The position numbers and the translations under genes were made by a program. The notes beneath the pieces are model-generated. The model did no database searches. It saw only the letters and a list, made by a program, of their open reading frames with translations, and was not told where the DNA came from. Shown one piece after another: positions 8,230-17,679 of a stretch of 48,512 nt of DNA (positions are counted from its first letter, which is position 1; every line of letters starts with the position of its first letter). Where the stretch lies: positions 1 through 48,512 of the forward strand of contig NZ_AWXC01000006.1 of the NCBI RefSeq assembly GCF_000479005.1, given 5' to 3'. The DNA is from Prevotella sp. BV3P1 (GTDB taxonomy: Bacteria; Bacteroidota; Bacteroidia; Bacteroidales; Bacteroidaceae).

Positions 8230-9567
8230 TTAGCGCATCTTTGGCATTCCTTTCATGCGGCTCATCATGCCTGCCATGCGGTTGCCAGTGACCATCTTCA
8301 TCATCTTTCGCGTCTGGTCAAACTGTTTGATCAATCGATTCACCTCCTGAATGTCCGTTCCACTACCTTTGGCAATGCGCTGACGGCGTGAAGAATTCAA
8401 TATTTCAGGATTCGTGCGCTCTTTCGGTGTCATGCTCTTGATGATGGCCTCGATGCCTTTGAACGAGTCGTTGTCGATGTCAACGTCCTTGATAGCCTTG
8501 CCAACACCCGGTATCATGGCAGCCAAGTCCTTGATGTTACCCATCTTCTTGATTTGCTCTATCTGGTTGAGAAAGTCGTTGAAATCGAACTTGTTCTTTT
8601 GAATTTTCTTTTGCAGACGCTTGGCTTCTTCCTCATCAAACTGTTCCTGGGCACGCTCTACCAAAGAAACGATGTCGCCCATGCCTAATATTCGGTCGGC
8701 CATACGCGAAGGATGGAACACGTCGATGGCTTCCATCTTCTCGCCTGTACCCACAAATTTAATAGGTTTGGTCACCACCGTGCGAATGGAAAGCGCGGCA
8801 CCGCCACGGGTATCGCCATCCAATTTAGTGAGTACAACGCCGTTGAAGTCAAGTCGGTCATTAAATTCTTTTGCGGTATTCACGGCATCCTGTCCCGTCA
8901 TCGCATCAACAACGAACAGGGTTTCGTCAGGATGAACGGCGTCTTTGAGGCGTGCTATCTCATCCATCATTTCCTCATCAACCGCCAAACGACCCGCCGT
9001 ATCGATGATTACCACATCATTGCCTTTGGCTTTGGCTTGCTGAATGGCTTGTTTGGCAATGGCAACCACGTCCTTGTTGTCGGGTTCACTATATACCTCA
9101 ACACCCACTTGGCCACCAACAACCTTCAGCTGTTCGATGGCAGCGGGACGGTACACGTCGCAAGCAACCAGCAAAGGATTTTTCCGTTGCTTGCTCTTGA
9201 GCAGATTGGCCAGCTTTCCTGAGAACGTAGTCTTACCCGAACCCTGCAAACCCGACATCAGAATGATGGCCGGTTTGGATTCCAACTGTAGTCCCACTGC
9301 CTCACCACCCATGAGTTCTGCCAGCTCATCGTGTACAATCTTCACCATCAACTGACCCGGTTTCACGGCTGTGAGCACGTTCATGCCCATGGCCTTCTCC
9401 TTAACCTGGTCGGTGAAGCTCTTGGCCACCTTGTAGTTAACGTCAGCATCCAACAATGCACGTCGTACGTCTTTCAGCGTTTCGGCAACGTTAATCTCGG
9501 TAATCTTTCCTTCACCTTTTAGTATTTTAAAGGATTTTTCTAATCTATCACTTAAATTCTCGAACAT
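8230..9567 (-). CDS. ffh: Signal recognition particle GTPase Ffh
   Basis: Binds signal peptides and SRP RNA and delivers ribosomes to FtsY at the membrane. 445 residues in the order N domain (1-90), G domain with GLQGSGKTT (106-114), DTAGR (189-193) and [12 protein letters not shown] (247-258), then a methionine-rich M domain (about 300-445) with the SRP-RNA-binding helix [20 protein letters not shown] and a tail rich in Met and basic residues ([18 protein letters not shown]). First gene of the operon ffh-folD-TPR-vor. Its promoter at 9790-9820 implies an unusually long leader of about 215 nt. Confidence 0.97.
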   Translation of the reverse strand: MFENLSDRLEKSFKILKGEGKITEINVAETLKDVRRALLDADVNYKVAKSFTDQVKEKAMGMNVLTAVKPGQLMVKIVHDELAELMGGEAVGLQLESKPAIILMSGLQGSGKTTFSGKLANLLKSKQRKNPLLVACDVYRPAAIEQLKVVGGQVGVEVYSEPDNKDVVAIAKQAIQQAKAKGNDVVIIDTAGRLAVDEEMMDEIARLKDAVHPDETLFVVDAMTGQDAVNTAKEFNDRLDFNGVVLTKLDGDTRGGAALSIRTVVTKPIKFVGTGEKMEAIDVFHPSRMADRILGMGDIVSLVERAQEQFDEEEAKRLQKKIQKNKFDFNDFLNQIEQIKKMGNIKDLAAMIPGVGKAIKDVDIDNDSFKGIEAIIKSMTPKERTNPEILNSSRRQRIAKGSGTDIQEVNRLIKQFDQTRKMMKMVTGNRMAGMMSRMKGMPKMR

Positions 9568-9608
9568 TGTTTTATGTTGTTTCTATATCATTATTTTCTT
9601 GTTTGCCT

Positions 9609-9689
9609 CTATCGTTGAAACCAATCCCCGCTGCGATGTGGAAAAGAACCATACAATAACGCAGCGAATGATATGTGAGGCGTATTCAT
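9609..9689 (-). CDS. Possible 26-codon upstream ORF in the ffh leader
   Basis: ATG to TAG, encoding 26 residues that end FPHRSGDWFQR, located between the ffh promoter and the ffh start. Part of it spans a 7-bp stem (CGCTGCG at 9629-9635, CGCAGCG at 9660-9666). It has no family I recognise and no clear ribosome-binding site. It could be a regulatory leader ORF or chance. Confidence 0.2.
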   Translation of the reverse strand: MNTPHISFAALLYGSFPHRSGDWFQR

Positions 9690-9789
9690 AAGTATGTTGG
9701 GGAGATGATAACTTGCTGGTACAGCCAATAACCTAACTGATGTCAGCCGTGGCGTAAACGCTGCCTGCAATCACACTACACCCCTCTTG

Positions 9790-9820
9790 CAAAAGTAATA
9801 TATTTTTTCGATTCTCCAAG
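9790..9820 (-). promoter_or_regulatory. Promoter of the ffh-folD-vor operon
   Basis: Minus-strand TACTTTTG (9790-9797) fits TAnnTTTG exactly; 19 bp upstream is CTTG (9817-9820), three of four matches to TTTG. The predicted start is near 9783. Confidence 0.55.
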
Positions 9821-9936
9821 TGATTTAGCTTAAATTATCAAGGAAAAATTGTCCTTTTGCACAAATTATATATCGTGTGCAAGTCGGTATGCTTTTCCTG
9901 CTTCAAACAGCACTCATAAGGCTTGGTTTTTAATAA

Positions 9937-10024
9937 CATAGAGTTTGACCTCTAAAGTCATAGAGTTTGACGCCCAATAGCATAGAGTTTGGCACCCAAT
10001 AGCATAGAGTTTAGACGAATGAAT
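9937..10024. repeat. Tandem 22-bp repeat array (4 units)
   Basis: CATAGAGTTTG or its variant begins at 9937, 9959, 9981 and 10003, an exact 22-bp period. The first eleven bases are identical in units 1-3 (unit 4 has CATAGAGTTTA). The second half ends CCCAATAG in units 2 and 3 and is degenerate elsewhere. It lies in the spacer between the ffh promoter and the terminator of the HEAT/DUF1080 gene. Related arrays occur at 27151, 38664, 43528 and 45808. Confidence 0.85.
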
Positions 10025-10114
10025 CAAATAGTTGATTATCAATACAATACGGATTCTTAAATTTTCTCACCTACCTATCAGTGGCCAGGTTGTACACCCA
10101 CGGTCACAGATATG

Positions 10115-10157
10115 AGAAAAAGAAAGCCGGTTCCATGACCCATGCACGGAACCGGCT
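10115..10157 (-). terminator. Terminator of the Gfo/Idh-HEAT operon
   Basis: AGCCGGTTCC (10125-10134) and GGAACCGGCT (10148-10157) form a perfect 10-bp stem with a 13-nt loop. On the minus strand it is followed by a T-rich tract (TTCTTTTTCTC). It lies about 28 bases after the stop of the DUF1080 gene. Confidence 0.8.
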
Positions 10158-10184
10158 GATGTTTGTCTTCGTTGACAGCGAATA

Positions 10185-13100
10185 CTATCTTCTTCTTGTT
10201 CTTGATTTTGACGTTTTCTTGTTCTTGCTTAAATCCAGAATGCGGACATTACGGAACTTCACACCCTCACCATGACCACAGAAGCTGATATAACCATCCT
10301 TGTTGAACAGGCCGGGGTGATTTTTCTTGTCTACCGTATATGGATTCACTTTTCCGCCATCGGGGGCTACATTGTGGCCTTGACAGGCTTCACGAATATT
10401 GCCGTCGAGAATCACCTCACCATTCACTGTAACGGTGATGCGGTCGCCAATGGCGCGAATTTCTTCAACGTTCCAGGTTCCCAAAGGACCGAACTTGACA
10501 TGTTTCGGCACAATGATACCATAAACGGCACCATGCTGCTGATAGTCATGTAGTCCTTTATAGATGGGGTCATCATGGTCGAGCACCTGAATCTCCATGC
10601 CATCGTAGGCAGCATCAACACCGTGCTTGGTACGAATGCCTATGCCATTGTTGACTCCTGGCTTCACAAAACTAAATTCAAAGCGGTAGATAAAGTCACT
10701 ATACTTCTTCTTTGAATAGAGGTTTCCACCGGCTCCGTACTTGGCACTTACATAAATATTGCCATCCACGGGAACGTAATTGATGAGATTTCCTTCCCAC
10801 TTGTCGAGCGAACGGCCATCGAACAGCACTTCGTAACCTTCTTCTTTCTCTTCTTTTGACAAGGTAAACACAGGGGTAGAAGGCAGTTTGTGAATCATCA
10901 AATCACGAATCTGCATCTCCTCTTCTCCGCCCATGAAGAAAATTTGTCCTACGGTTTTGATTGGCAAACGGCTCGGGGTGTTCTTGATGATGACATTCTC
11001 GGCAACCACACGGCCATTCGATTCAATCAAAAGTCTGTCGTTGACCAAGCGTACATGTAGCGTATTCCACTCACCGGGCTTTGCGTTCTGCTCAACAGCC
11101 ACGAGCTTGTTGTCGGCAGCATGCACAAACCGTGCACCCGTGGTGCCATCCAGTACCACCTCTGGCATAGAGCGCAGATACAGCATTCCTTTGCCCTTGG
11201 TTCGCCAGTCCACGTACAAGTCGACGTTTTCAAATGTGTCGCCACTGCCTACAGAGGCCTTGCCCTTGCACTTGCCGTCAACCACTTCATGCATAAAGCC
11301 ATCCGACTGCCACTTGCCCAACAGACCTTTGATTTCATCAATGGCATATCCAGCATCGGCATCTTCGGTCTTGGCACTGAAAATGTCCTTAGCTTTGTTG
11401 AGCCATGTCTTGATGGTTTCGCCACCTTGCAGGGCTTTGTTTTTAGCAATAATGGTCTTCACGACGGTTGCAGCCTGATAGGCATTCTCTTTCTTATCAA
11501 GATATTGTGCGGCAAGCGTTAATGCAGGCAGCTCATGGATGCTACCCAATGCCGACAGATAGCTGTTGACAACCGAAACAGAGGGGTTCATTTCGAGGGC
11601 CCGACGATACAACAAATACCTTTCCATACCATTCAGTGATGAACGTTTGGTCAGTGTCAAGGCACGCTTCAACGCCTGGTCTTTCCGAGTAGCGGTTGTT
11701 GATGCAATCTGCTCAAGCACGTCTATCACCGATTCGTTGTCAATTTTCAACAAAGAATTGAAGGCTTCATCGGCCATAGAAGGCTTCTGGAAATGGAACT
11801 CTACCACCAGCCGACGGATGGCCTGTTGGTTGCCTGCCTGTGCCAGCATGGGATAATATAGTTGAGGACGAGTAGTTTTGGCCAATCGTTTTTGAATGGC
11901 AGCGAACTGATCTGCAGACGACTGCAGATGAAGTGCATACAAAGCGGCTTTCTGCAAATGTGGAGCCGTGGCAGCATCGGCACGTTCCAGCATTTCGCAC
12001 AAAGGTTCGAAATGTTGATAGTCAGAAATGCTACCCAGTGCCTCATAAGCGGCAGTCTTTACAACAGCATTTTGTGAAGCGGTCAGTCGCAACACCTCAT
12101 CGTAAGCCTGATACATGCGGCGTTCAGCAATTAATTTCAGTGCTTGAGCCTGTACAGACGCATTGCTATTGCCCAGTGACTTGAGGGCCTCAGCTTGGAT
12201 GGAGCCTTTGAATGACTTGAGTGCCAGTAGTGCTTGACCGGCTTTCTGACCACCCAACAATGCCATCAGTCCTTGCAATGCTTGTGGGCCTCCTATCTGA
12301 CTGGCGGCATGGATGGAAGCATTGGAGAGTTCATCGTTGCTGCTCATCATTTTCTTGAGAACAATCTCAACAAAATTCTGTTGTCTATTGTTGCCCAACC
12401 AACGAACCACGTCTATCTGAGCAGGCACCGAAAGCCGGTCAATCTGATTGTAAACGGCTTTGAAAATGCCATTTCCAGCGCTTTCTTCCGCCATGGCCAA
12501 AGCTGTATTCCTATATTGCACATCCTTATCCTTCAAGGCCTTGAGCACTTCTGACGTTGCTTTCGAGCCAGAAGTTTTCAGCAACAGTTCCAACGCGGCA
12601 CAACGAATGGCTGGCCTTTGTTGCTTAACCAGCTGCTTGGCAGCCTTGCCTACCCATTTAGAGTCATTGCTTGCCAGGCGGGTTAGCAGCTGCATGTAGG
12701 CATCGGCTACATGTGTTGGTTCGTATTGATAACCAACTGATTTAGCCTGTTTGCCCAACACTTTGGCGGCTTTCGTAGAGCCATTAATCACCAAAGCCTT
12801 GTAAATTTCATTCAACGTCTGTGAATCAGCCCCAGGAATCCATGACAAGAGCATCGGTTCCAATGTGGGTGAAACCAACTGACGCGTGGTGATGAGATGA
12901 GCCAATGTCTGCTTTGGCAAGTCCGACTTGGGTAGCCAACCTATTAAGTATTGATCAATACCTGGTGTTGTGGCCAGCGCACTCATGGCAAACGGCTGCA
13001 GGTAGCCGTCATTAAGATACGCCTCGAACACGGCAACATCGGCTGCTGTGGCGAGTTTTTGTATCTGCGTGATCAAGAAAGCCTGCAAAACCTGATCTTT

Positions 13101-13454
13101 AGAAGAACGCAATGCCTGAACCAAACCCTCTTTCACACCAGCCCGGAGATTGGCTTTGTCGGGTCGGGTTACATAGTCTACCACGCCATTGACAGCATAT
13201 TCATAGGAAGCATTAGCGCCTTTGCTGGTTGGACCGAACAGCCCTACCAACGATTTAATGCCATCCGCACCTGTCTGGGCCATCTCTTCCATCACCTGGT
13301 TGAAGGTCTCTACATTGTTAGCGGGCAGCTGTGCCAATCCATCGGCTATGATGGTCGAGGCTACTCTATTTCTTTGATCTGTTCCTTGCGAATGACCAAC
13401 GGTGCATATACACAAGAGCAATAATATAAGTATATGATATTGAAGCTTTTTCAT
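10185..13454 (-). CDS. Exported HEAT-repeat protein with C-terminal DUF1080 domain
   Basis: 1089 residues. A signal peptide (MKKLQYHILILLLLCICTVGHS) is followed by a long alpha-helical HEAT-like region (about 30-660) with many repeats of the kind ALKSLGNSNASVQAQALKLIAER. Then come two lectin-like beta regions: an incomplete one (about 700-880, VDWRTKGKGMLYLRSMPEV) and a full DUF1080/3-keto-disaccharide hydrolase-type domain (about 895-1075, LFDGRSLDKWEGN ... GIGIRTKHGVDAAYDGMEIQVLD). The tail is basic (KSRTRRR). It starts 47 bases after the stop of a secreted Gfo/Idh/MocA oxidoreductase and is closed by a terminator. DUF1080 and Gfo/Idh proteins often occur together in sugar oxidation routes that use 3-keto sugars. 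A function in glycan processing in the periplasm is inference. Confidence 0.85.
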   Translation of the reverse strand: MKKLQYHILILLLLCICTVGHSQGTDQRNRVASTIIADGLAQLPANNVETFNQVMEEMAQTGADGIKSLVGLFGPTSKGANASYEYAVNGVVDYVTRPDKANLRAGVKEGLVQALRSSKDQVLQAFLITQIQKLATAADVAVFEAYLNDGYLQPFAMSALATTPGIDQYLIGWLPKSDLPKQTLAHLITTRQLVSPTLEPMLLSWIPGADSQTLNEIYKALVINGSTKAAKVLGKQAKSVGYQYEPTHVADAYMQLLTRLASNDSKWVGKAAKQLVKQQRPAIRCAALELLLKTSGSKATSEVLKALKDKDVQYRNTALAMAEESAGNGIFKAVYNQIDRLSVPAQIDVVRWLGNNRQQNFVEIVLKKMMSSNDELSNASIHAASQIGGPQALQGLMALLGGQKAGQALLALKSFKGSIQAEALKSLGNSNASVQAQALKLIAERRMYQAYDEVLRLTASQNAVVKTAAYEALGSISDYQHFEPLCEMLERADAATAPHLQKAALYALHLQSSADQFAAIQKRLAKTTRPQLYYPMLAQAGNQQAIRRLVVEFHFQKPSMADEAFNSLLKIDNESVIDVLEQIASTTATRKDQALKRALTLTKRSSLNGMERYLLYRRALEMNPSVSVVNSYLSALGSIHELPALTLAAQYLDKKENAYQAATVVKTIIAKNKALQGGETIKTWLNKAKDIFSAKTEDADAGYAIDEIKGLLGKWQSDGFMHEVVDGKCKGKASVGSGDTFENVDLYVDWRTKGKGMLYLRSMPEVVLDGTTGARFVHAADNKLVAVEQNAKPGEWNTLHVRLVNDRLLIESNGRVVAENVIIKNTPSRLPIKTVGQIFFMGGEEEMQIRDLMIHKLPSTPVFTLSKEEKEEGYEVLFDGRSLDKWEGNLINYVPVDGNIYVSAKYGAGGNLYSKKKYSDFIYRFEFSFVKPGVNNGIGIRTKHGVDAAYDGMEIQVLDHDDPIYKGLHDYQQHGAVYGIIVPKHVKFGPLGTWNVEEIRAIGDRITVTVNGEVILDGNIREACQGHNVAPDGGKVNPYTVDKKNHPGLFNKDGYISFCGHGEGVKFRNVRILDLSKNKKTSKSRTRRR

Positions 13455-13501
13455 GTTTATTTGATTGATTAAATTGTCAATTCATTTATCAACTTGGAAC
13501 C

Positions 13502-14788
13502 TTAGAAATTCCATCCTTTACGCATGGGTTGATTGACCAAAGCATTGGCGGCATCATCCCCTATGAACAACTGTGTCTTAGGATCGAATGCCAATTCCTT
13601 GCGATTCAAGCGCAAAGCCACGGTTGCCATGTTGACCAATGTGCAGCTATGATGCCCATTCAGTTCGTTGAGCGCAAACTTCTTTCGAGTGCGAATGCAA
13701 TCCAGGAAGTCGGTGTTCTGCGGTTCTGGATCAGGATATTCGGCCAACTTGTTCATCACGTCTGGTATGGTGCATTCAAAACCTTTGTACACCTTACCCT
13801 TCGGACCTTCGATATACGGCACCTTTCCCTTGCTTTCGTAACCTTCACCCTCAAGCACAATTTGGCAACCATCAGCGTATGTGTAGGTAATCTTACGCCA
13901 GATTCCTACTGCATCGTAATGCTGCTGAGGTGCATCCACTTCCACTTTCACGGGTGAGGTGTTGTCCTTGCCTAAGAAATATTGGATGGGATCGAGGTAA
14001 TGCTGCCCCATGTCAGTGAGTCCACCGCCATCATAATCCCAATATCCTCTAAACGTTTGATGTACACGATGGGCGTTGTAAGGCTTGAAGGGAGCCGGAC
14101 CTAACCACATGTCATAATCCAACTCTTGTGGAACTGGTTGTGGTTGCAGATTGTCTTTGCCAACCCAATAGAATTTCCAGGTAAAGCCTGTCGCACCAGA
14201 CACAACAACTTTCAACGGCCAACCCAACATTCCACTGTCCACAAGCTTCTTCAAGGGTTGTACGGTTGTGCCCAATCCGTAGAAAGTATCCTTAAACCTG
14301 AACCATGTATTTAACCTAAATATACGATTATAACGTTGCATGGCCTCTACAATCTTTCTACCTTCTCCGATGGTACGGGTCATGGGTTTTTCGCACCAAA
14401 CATCCTTTCCAGCCCTTGCTGCCTCAACTGCCATCAGTGCATGCCAATGAGGTGGAGTGGCAATGTGCACAATATCCACGTTGGGATCACCAATTAAGTC
14501 ACGGAAATCATGGTAGGTGGTGAGTGTAGTTCCAAATTTCTTCTTGCCTAAATCAACGGCTTGCTGCAAATGTTTTTGGTCAACATCACAGACTGACACT
14601 AATCTACAGGCATCGGAACTCGTGAAGTGGTAAGACGACTTGCCTATTCCTCCCACACCAATGATTCCTTTTGTCAACTGGTCACTGGGTGAAATAAATC
14701 CATTTCCACCCAAGACTTTACGCGGAACAATCGAAAAAAGCCCAATTGTTCCCATTGTTTTCAAAAACGCTCTACGGTTTGTCTTCAT
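13502..14788 (-). CDS. Tat-exported Gfo/Idh/MocA-family oxidoreductase
   Basis: 428 residues. It opens with a twin-arginine signal (NRRAFLKTMG, residues 4-13), followed by a Rossmann NAD(P) site GVGGIG (44-49) and the family motif CEKPM with the EKP at 133-135. The C-terminal half carries the usual beta-sheet substrate domain (GGGLTDMGQHYLDPIQYFLG). Cofactor-loaded export by Tat fits a protein that binds NAD(P) before leaving the cytoplasm. It heads an operon with the HEAT/DUF1080 protein. A TAnnTTTG box (TATATTTG) on the minus strand at 14855-14862 and a small hairpin GTGCC-AATC-GGCAC (14822-14835) lie in its 5' region. Substrate unknown, probably a sugar or glycoside. Confidence 0.9.
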   Translation of the reverse strand: MKTNRRAFLKTMGTIGLFSIVPRKVLGGNGFISPSDQLTKGIIGVGGIGKSSYHFTSSDACRLVSVCDVDQKHLQQAVDLGKKKFGTTLTTYHDFRDLIGDPNVDIVHIATPPHWHALMAVEAARAGKDVWCEKPMTRTIGEGRKIVEAMQRYNRIFRLNTWFRFKDTFYGLGTTVQPLKKLVDSGMLGWPLKVVVSGATGFTWKFYWVGKDNLQPQPVPQELDYDMWLGPAPFKPYNAHRVHQTFRGYWDYDGGGLTDMGQHYLDPIQYFLGKDNTSPVKVEVDAPQQHYDAVGIWRKITYTYADGCQIVLEGEGYESKGKVPYIEGPKGKVYKGFECTIPDVMNKLAEYPDPEPQNTDFLDCIRTRKKFALNELNGHHSCTLVNMATVALRLNRKELAFDPKTQLFIGDDAANALVNQPMRKGWNF

Positions 14789-14974
14789 GATAAATATCGG
14801 TATTTAATGATTTTCATCGCAGTGCCAATCGGCACCGAGTACATGATTTGTCTGCAAATATACTATTTTTTAGGGTCATTACACATCATCCATGTGTTTT
14901 TTTTACAACCAGATAAAACAAACAGCCTGTTCATCAGGCATCTACCCTTCATGGAAAGAGGGGTAATGATGCTG

Positions 14975-15925
14975 TCAGTCGTTCCATCGAAGTCTGACTA
15001 CCAAGGGTAAATGGTCACTGAAACCATCCTGATAACGAGGTCCCAAATAATTCCTCCGGGGTTGCACTCCGCCGTATTTTTCATCTTCTTTCAGCAAGAA
15101 CGGGGCATCATGCACATGACATTCCACCAGCCTTTTCGCCGCGAGTTCGTCCACCATGACATGATCCAAGCTGCCCCAATCGCCCCGAAAGCGATACGTT
15201 CCTTTGGCTCCGTGCGTGCCAACAGCATGTTGAGAAATATCTACAAGGCCGTGCTCGGTTAACTGTCGAATGTTTTCATCCGTGGAATAGTCGTTGAAAT
15301 CACCCATGACCAAGAGGCGGGGACTGGCCGACAAGGCGCGAAGGGAATCAACCGCCTGCAACAGCCGCTCACCTACCAGCCGCCGGTGGGCGCGAGTGGC
15401 ACGCTCGCCACCCATCCTGCTGGGGGCGTGTACCACAAAGACATGCAGCGTATCAGCCCTGCCTATCAGCCCTTTGGCATACAGGATGTCACGCGTGGGG
15501 CGCATCTCTTTCATGGGATGGATGCGGATGGAATAAGATTGAAGTAACTGAAACGAGAACGGAGAATACAGCAAGGCCACGTCGATGCCCCGCTCATCGG
15601 GCGAGTGGGTCATCACATACTCATAGCGGGCCTTGCGCAACAGCGACCGTTTGGTTAAATCAACCAAACAACTGTCGTTCTCTACCTCGCACAGGCCCAC
15701 AAGGTCGGGCAGCGACCAGCCATCGTTTGATTCGCCACAAGATAGGATGGTCTGCCCGATGCGGTTCACTTTCTGCCAATAGCGGTGAGGCGTCCAATGA
15801 TAATCAGACGCCGGCAGGAACTGCTCATCATGTTTCAGACTGTCATGGCGGCAGTCGAAAAGGTTCTCGCAGTTCAGCTCTACCACGGTGAACACGCCCA
15901 GCAACAGGCTCAGTAGATACGTCAT
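14975..15925 (-). CDS. Endonuclease/exonuclease/phosphatase-family protein
   Basis: 316 residues of the EEP fold. Seen: the metal and active-site motifs ELNCENLFD near residue 16, GLCEVEN with Glu80, MGDFNDYSTDENI in the middle, and the final SDHLPLV close to the C-terminus. A hydrophobic N-terminus (MTYLLSLLLGVFTVV) suggests a signal peptide, so an exported nuclease or phosphatase is likely. It lies 10 bases after the DMT transporter. The exact substrate (DNA, phospholipid or sugar phosphate) cannot be told from the motifs. Confidence 0.85.
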   Translation of the reverse strand: MTYLLSLLLGVFTVVELNCENLFDCRHDSLKHDEQFLPASDYHWTPHRYWQKVNRIGQTILSCGESNDGWSLPDLVGLCEVENDSCLVDLTKRSLLRKARYEYVMTHSPDERGIDVALLYSPFSFQLLQSYSIRIHPMKEMRPTRDILYAKGLIGRADTLHVFVVHAPSRMGGERATRAHRRLVGERLLQAVDSLRALSASPRLLVMGDFNDYSTDENIRQLTEHGLVDISQHAVGTHGAKGTYRFRGDWGSLDHVMVDELAAKRLVECHVHDAPFLLKEDEKYGGVQPRRNYLGPRYQDGFSDHLPLVVRLRWND

Positions 15926-15935
15926 CTTCGCTACA

Positions 15936-16826
15936 TTAGGCGGTCTTTCCTACGGGCACCCGCCCTTTTCGGCTACTCAGGTACAAGCCCGTCAATATCA
16001 GTGCGGTACCCACGACGAAGTAAACCGTTATCTCCTCGTGCAGAATCCATGCGGCAAAAATGATGGTCGTCACTGGATTCACATACACATAATTGGTTGC
16101 CTGCAATGCACCCAGCCGCAACATTACCCACGTCCATAGCCAGAAACAGAGCATGGAAGCCACTGCTCCCAGGAACAGCAGGTTGTACAGTATCTTGGGT
16201 TGCATCAAGGTGTCGAGGCTGGGAAACCCTGGTTCAAAGGCATAATAAGGCAACACGGTGAGCAGTCCGTAGAAAAATACCTTGCGGGTGATGAAGGTCG
16301 TGGAATATTTCTCGTTGGCTTTCTTGAGCAACAGCGAATACACCGCCCAGCTGATACAAGCTAATAAAGCCAACGAATCACCGAGTGGAGAAAGATTGAG
16401 CACCAGCTGACCGTTGAGCACCACGGCCGCCATGCCCACGAACGAGAAGGCCGTGCCGATGATTTGCCACTTGCCAAGCGGTTCGCTCCTGAACCATATC
16501 CGGTGAAGCAGCATGGTGAACAACGGACACGAGCACACGATGAGCGACACGTTCATGGCCGTTGAGTAACCCAACGCCACGTTTTGCGCCAGGAAGAACA
16601 CCGTTCCGCCTGTCAATCCCAGTCCTGCCATCAGTAATTCATCTTTCCATGTACGAGCAAAAATATGCTTATGAAAAAACAATAACATCAGCACATAGGC
16701 TATAAGGAACCGCAACGTGTACACTTGGGCCGGCGAAATGCCGCTTTGTATCAGTACCTTGGTGGAGATGAAAGTAGAGCCCCAGATGGCAACCGTGAGG
16801 AAAGCTACAACGTGATAGAACCACAT
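15936..16826 (-). CDS. DMT-superfamily (EamA) transporter
   Basis: 296 residues of integral membrane protein with about ten hydrophobic segments in two similar halves, as in EamA exporters. It begins VAFLTVAIWGSTFISTKVLIQSG, the typical family start. It probably exports small metabolites or amino acids. The gene lies 44 bases after tyrA and 10 bases before the EEP gene, so it may be a distal member of the aromatic operon. An exporter for aromatic compounds is possible but speculative. Confidence 0.85.
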   Translation of the reverse strand: MWFYHVVAFLTVAIWGSTFISTKVLIQSGISPAQVYTLRFLIAYVLMLLFFHKHIFARTWKDELLMAGLGLTGGTVFFLAQNVALGYSTAMNVSLIVCSCPLFTMLLHRIWFRSEPLGKWQIIGTAFSFVGMAAVVLNGQLVLNLSPLGDSLALLACISWAVYSLLLKKANEKYSTTFITRKVFFYGLLTVLPYYAFEPGFPSLDTLMQPKILYNLLFLGAVASMLCFWLWTWVMLRLGALQATNYVYVNPVTTIIFAAWILHEEITVYFVVGTALILTGLYLSSRKGRVPVGKTA

Positions 16827-16870
16827 GATATAAATATATTTAAGCTTTTAAGTTAATTTGCGATGCAAAG

Positions 16871-17653
16871 CTACAAATCTTCTCCCATATTTTGCCTTAT
16901 TTTAGTAAGATATTTTTTCATCCCTTCCGCATCCTTGTTGTCAATGATGTTCAGGAGTTCTTTCAGTTCTACCCGTATTTGCGACACTTGGTCGTGCGTG
17001 TAGGGATTGAAAAGTATTTCCTGCAAGAGATAATCATCCTCATTCAACACGCCCTTGGCAATGCGCATGTGCCGCTTAAACGTCGTTCCAGGCGCATCTT
17101 GATGCTTCATCACGGCCGCAAAGACGAACGTACTGACGAAGGGAATGCTCAACGAGTAGGCCACAGTTTTGTCGTGTTCCTCGAACGTGTACTCATAGAT
17201 GTGCAGCCCCAGGCGCTGGTACAGGTCCTTGAAGAAGATGCGCCCCATGTAGTCACCCTCGCTGATGATAATGGCATTCTCCTCATTCAACTGGTTTAAG
17301 TTGGCAAAAGTGGGTCCGAACATGGGGTGCGTTGAAACGTAAGGGTGGCCCGCCTGCTCATAAAAAGCCTTCAAACCCGTCTTCACCGAGCTGATGTCAC
17401 TCAATATACAGTTGGGCGGCAAATAGGGCATCACCTCCTCAAAGGCCGGAATGGTGTATTTCACCGTCACGGCGTTGATGACCAGTTCGGGTTGAAAAGC
17501 TCGCACCTCGTCCATCGAGGTGAAGCGTTGACAGTTGTATGTGAAGCGCATTCGCTTCGGATCTTTCTCGTACACGGCCGTTTCATGGTCGAAACTCAGC
17601 AGGTCAAGGAAGAAACTTCCCATCTTGCCTGCACCCATTATCAGTATTCGCAT
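16871..17653 (-). CDS. tyrA: Prephenate dehydrogenase
   Basis: Oxidative decarboxylation of prephenate to 4-hydroxyphenylpyruvate in tyrosine synthesis. 260 residues with a Rossmann site GAGKMG (7-12) and the segments SVKTG and HPMFGPT that line the prephenate pocket. No ACT or chorismate mutase domain is attached; the mutase is fused to DAHP synthase upstream. It lies 155 bases after that gene, across the octamer inverted repeat. The co-location with pheA, the aminotransferase and DAHP synthase-mutase supports the call. Confidence 0.9.
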   Translation of the reverse strand: MRILIMGAGKMGSFFLDLLSFDHETAVYEKDPKRMRFTYNCQRFTSMDEVRAFQPELVINAVTVKYTIPAFEEVMPYLPPNCILSDISSVKTGLKAFYEQAGHPYVSTHPMFGPTFANLNQLNEENAIIISEGDYMGRIFFKDLYQRLGLHIYEYTFEEHDKTVAYSLSIPFVSTFVFAAVMKHQDAPGTTFKRHMRIAKGVLNEDDYLLQEILFNPYTHDQVSQIRVELKELLNIIDNKDAEGMKKYLTKIRQNMGEDL

Positions 17654-17679
17654 AGCTTGGTTTTAATTCATCATTCATA

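Noticed and set aside
9937..10024. CRISPR array
   Set aside because: The 22-bp units have no unique spacers between them, the second half of each unit is degenerate, and no cas genes are present.
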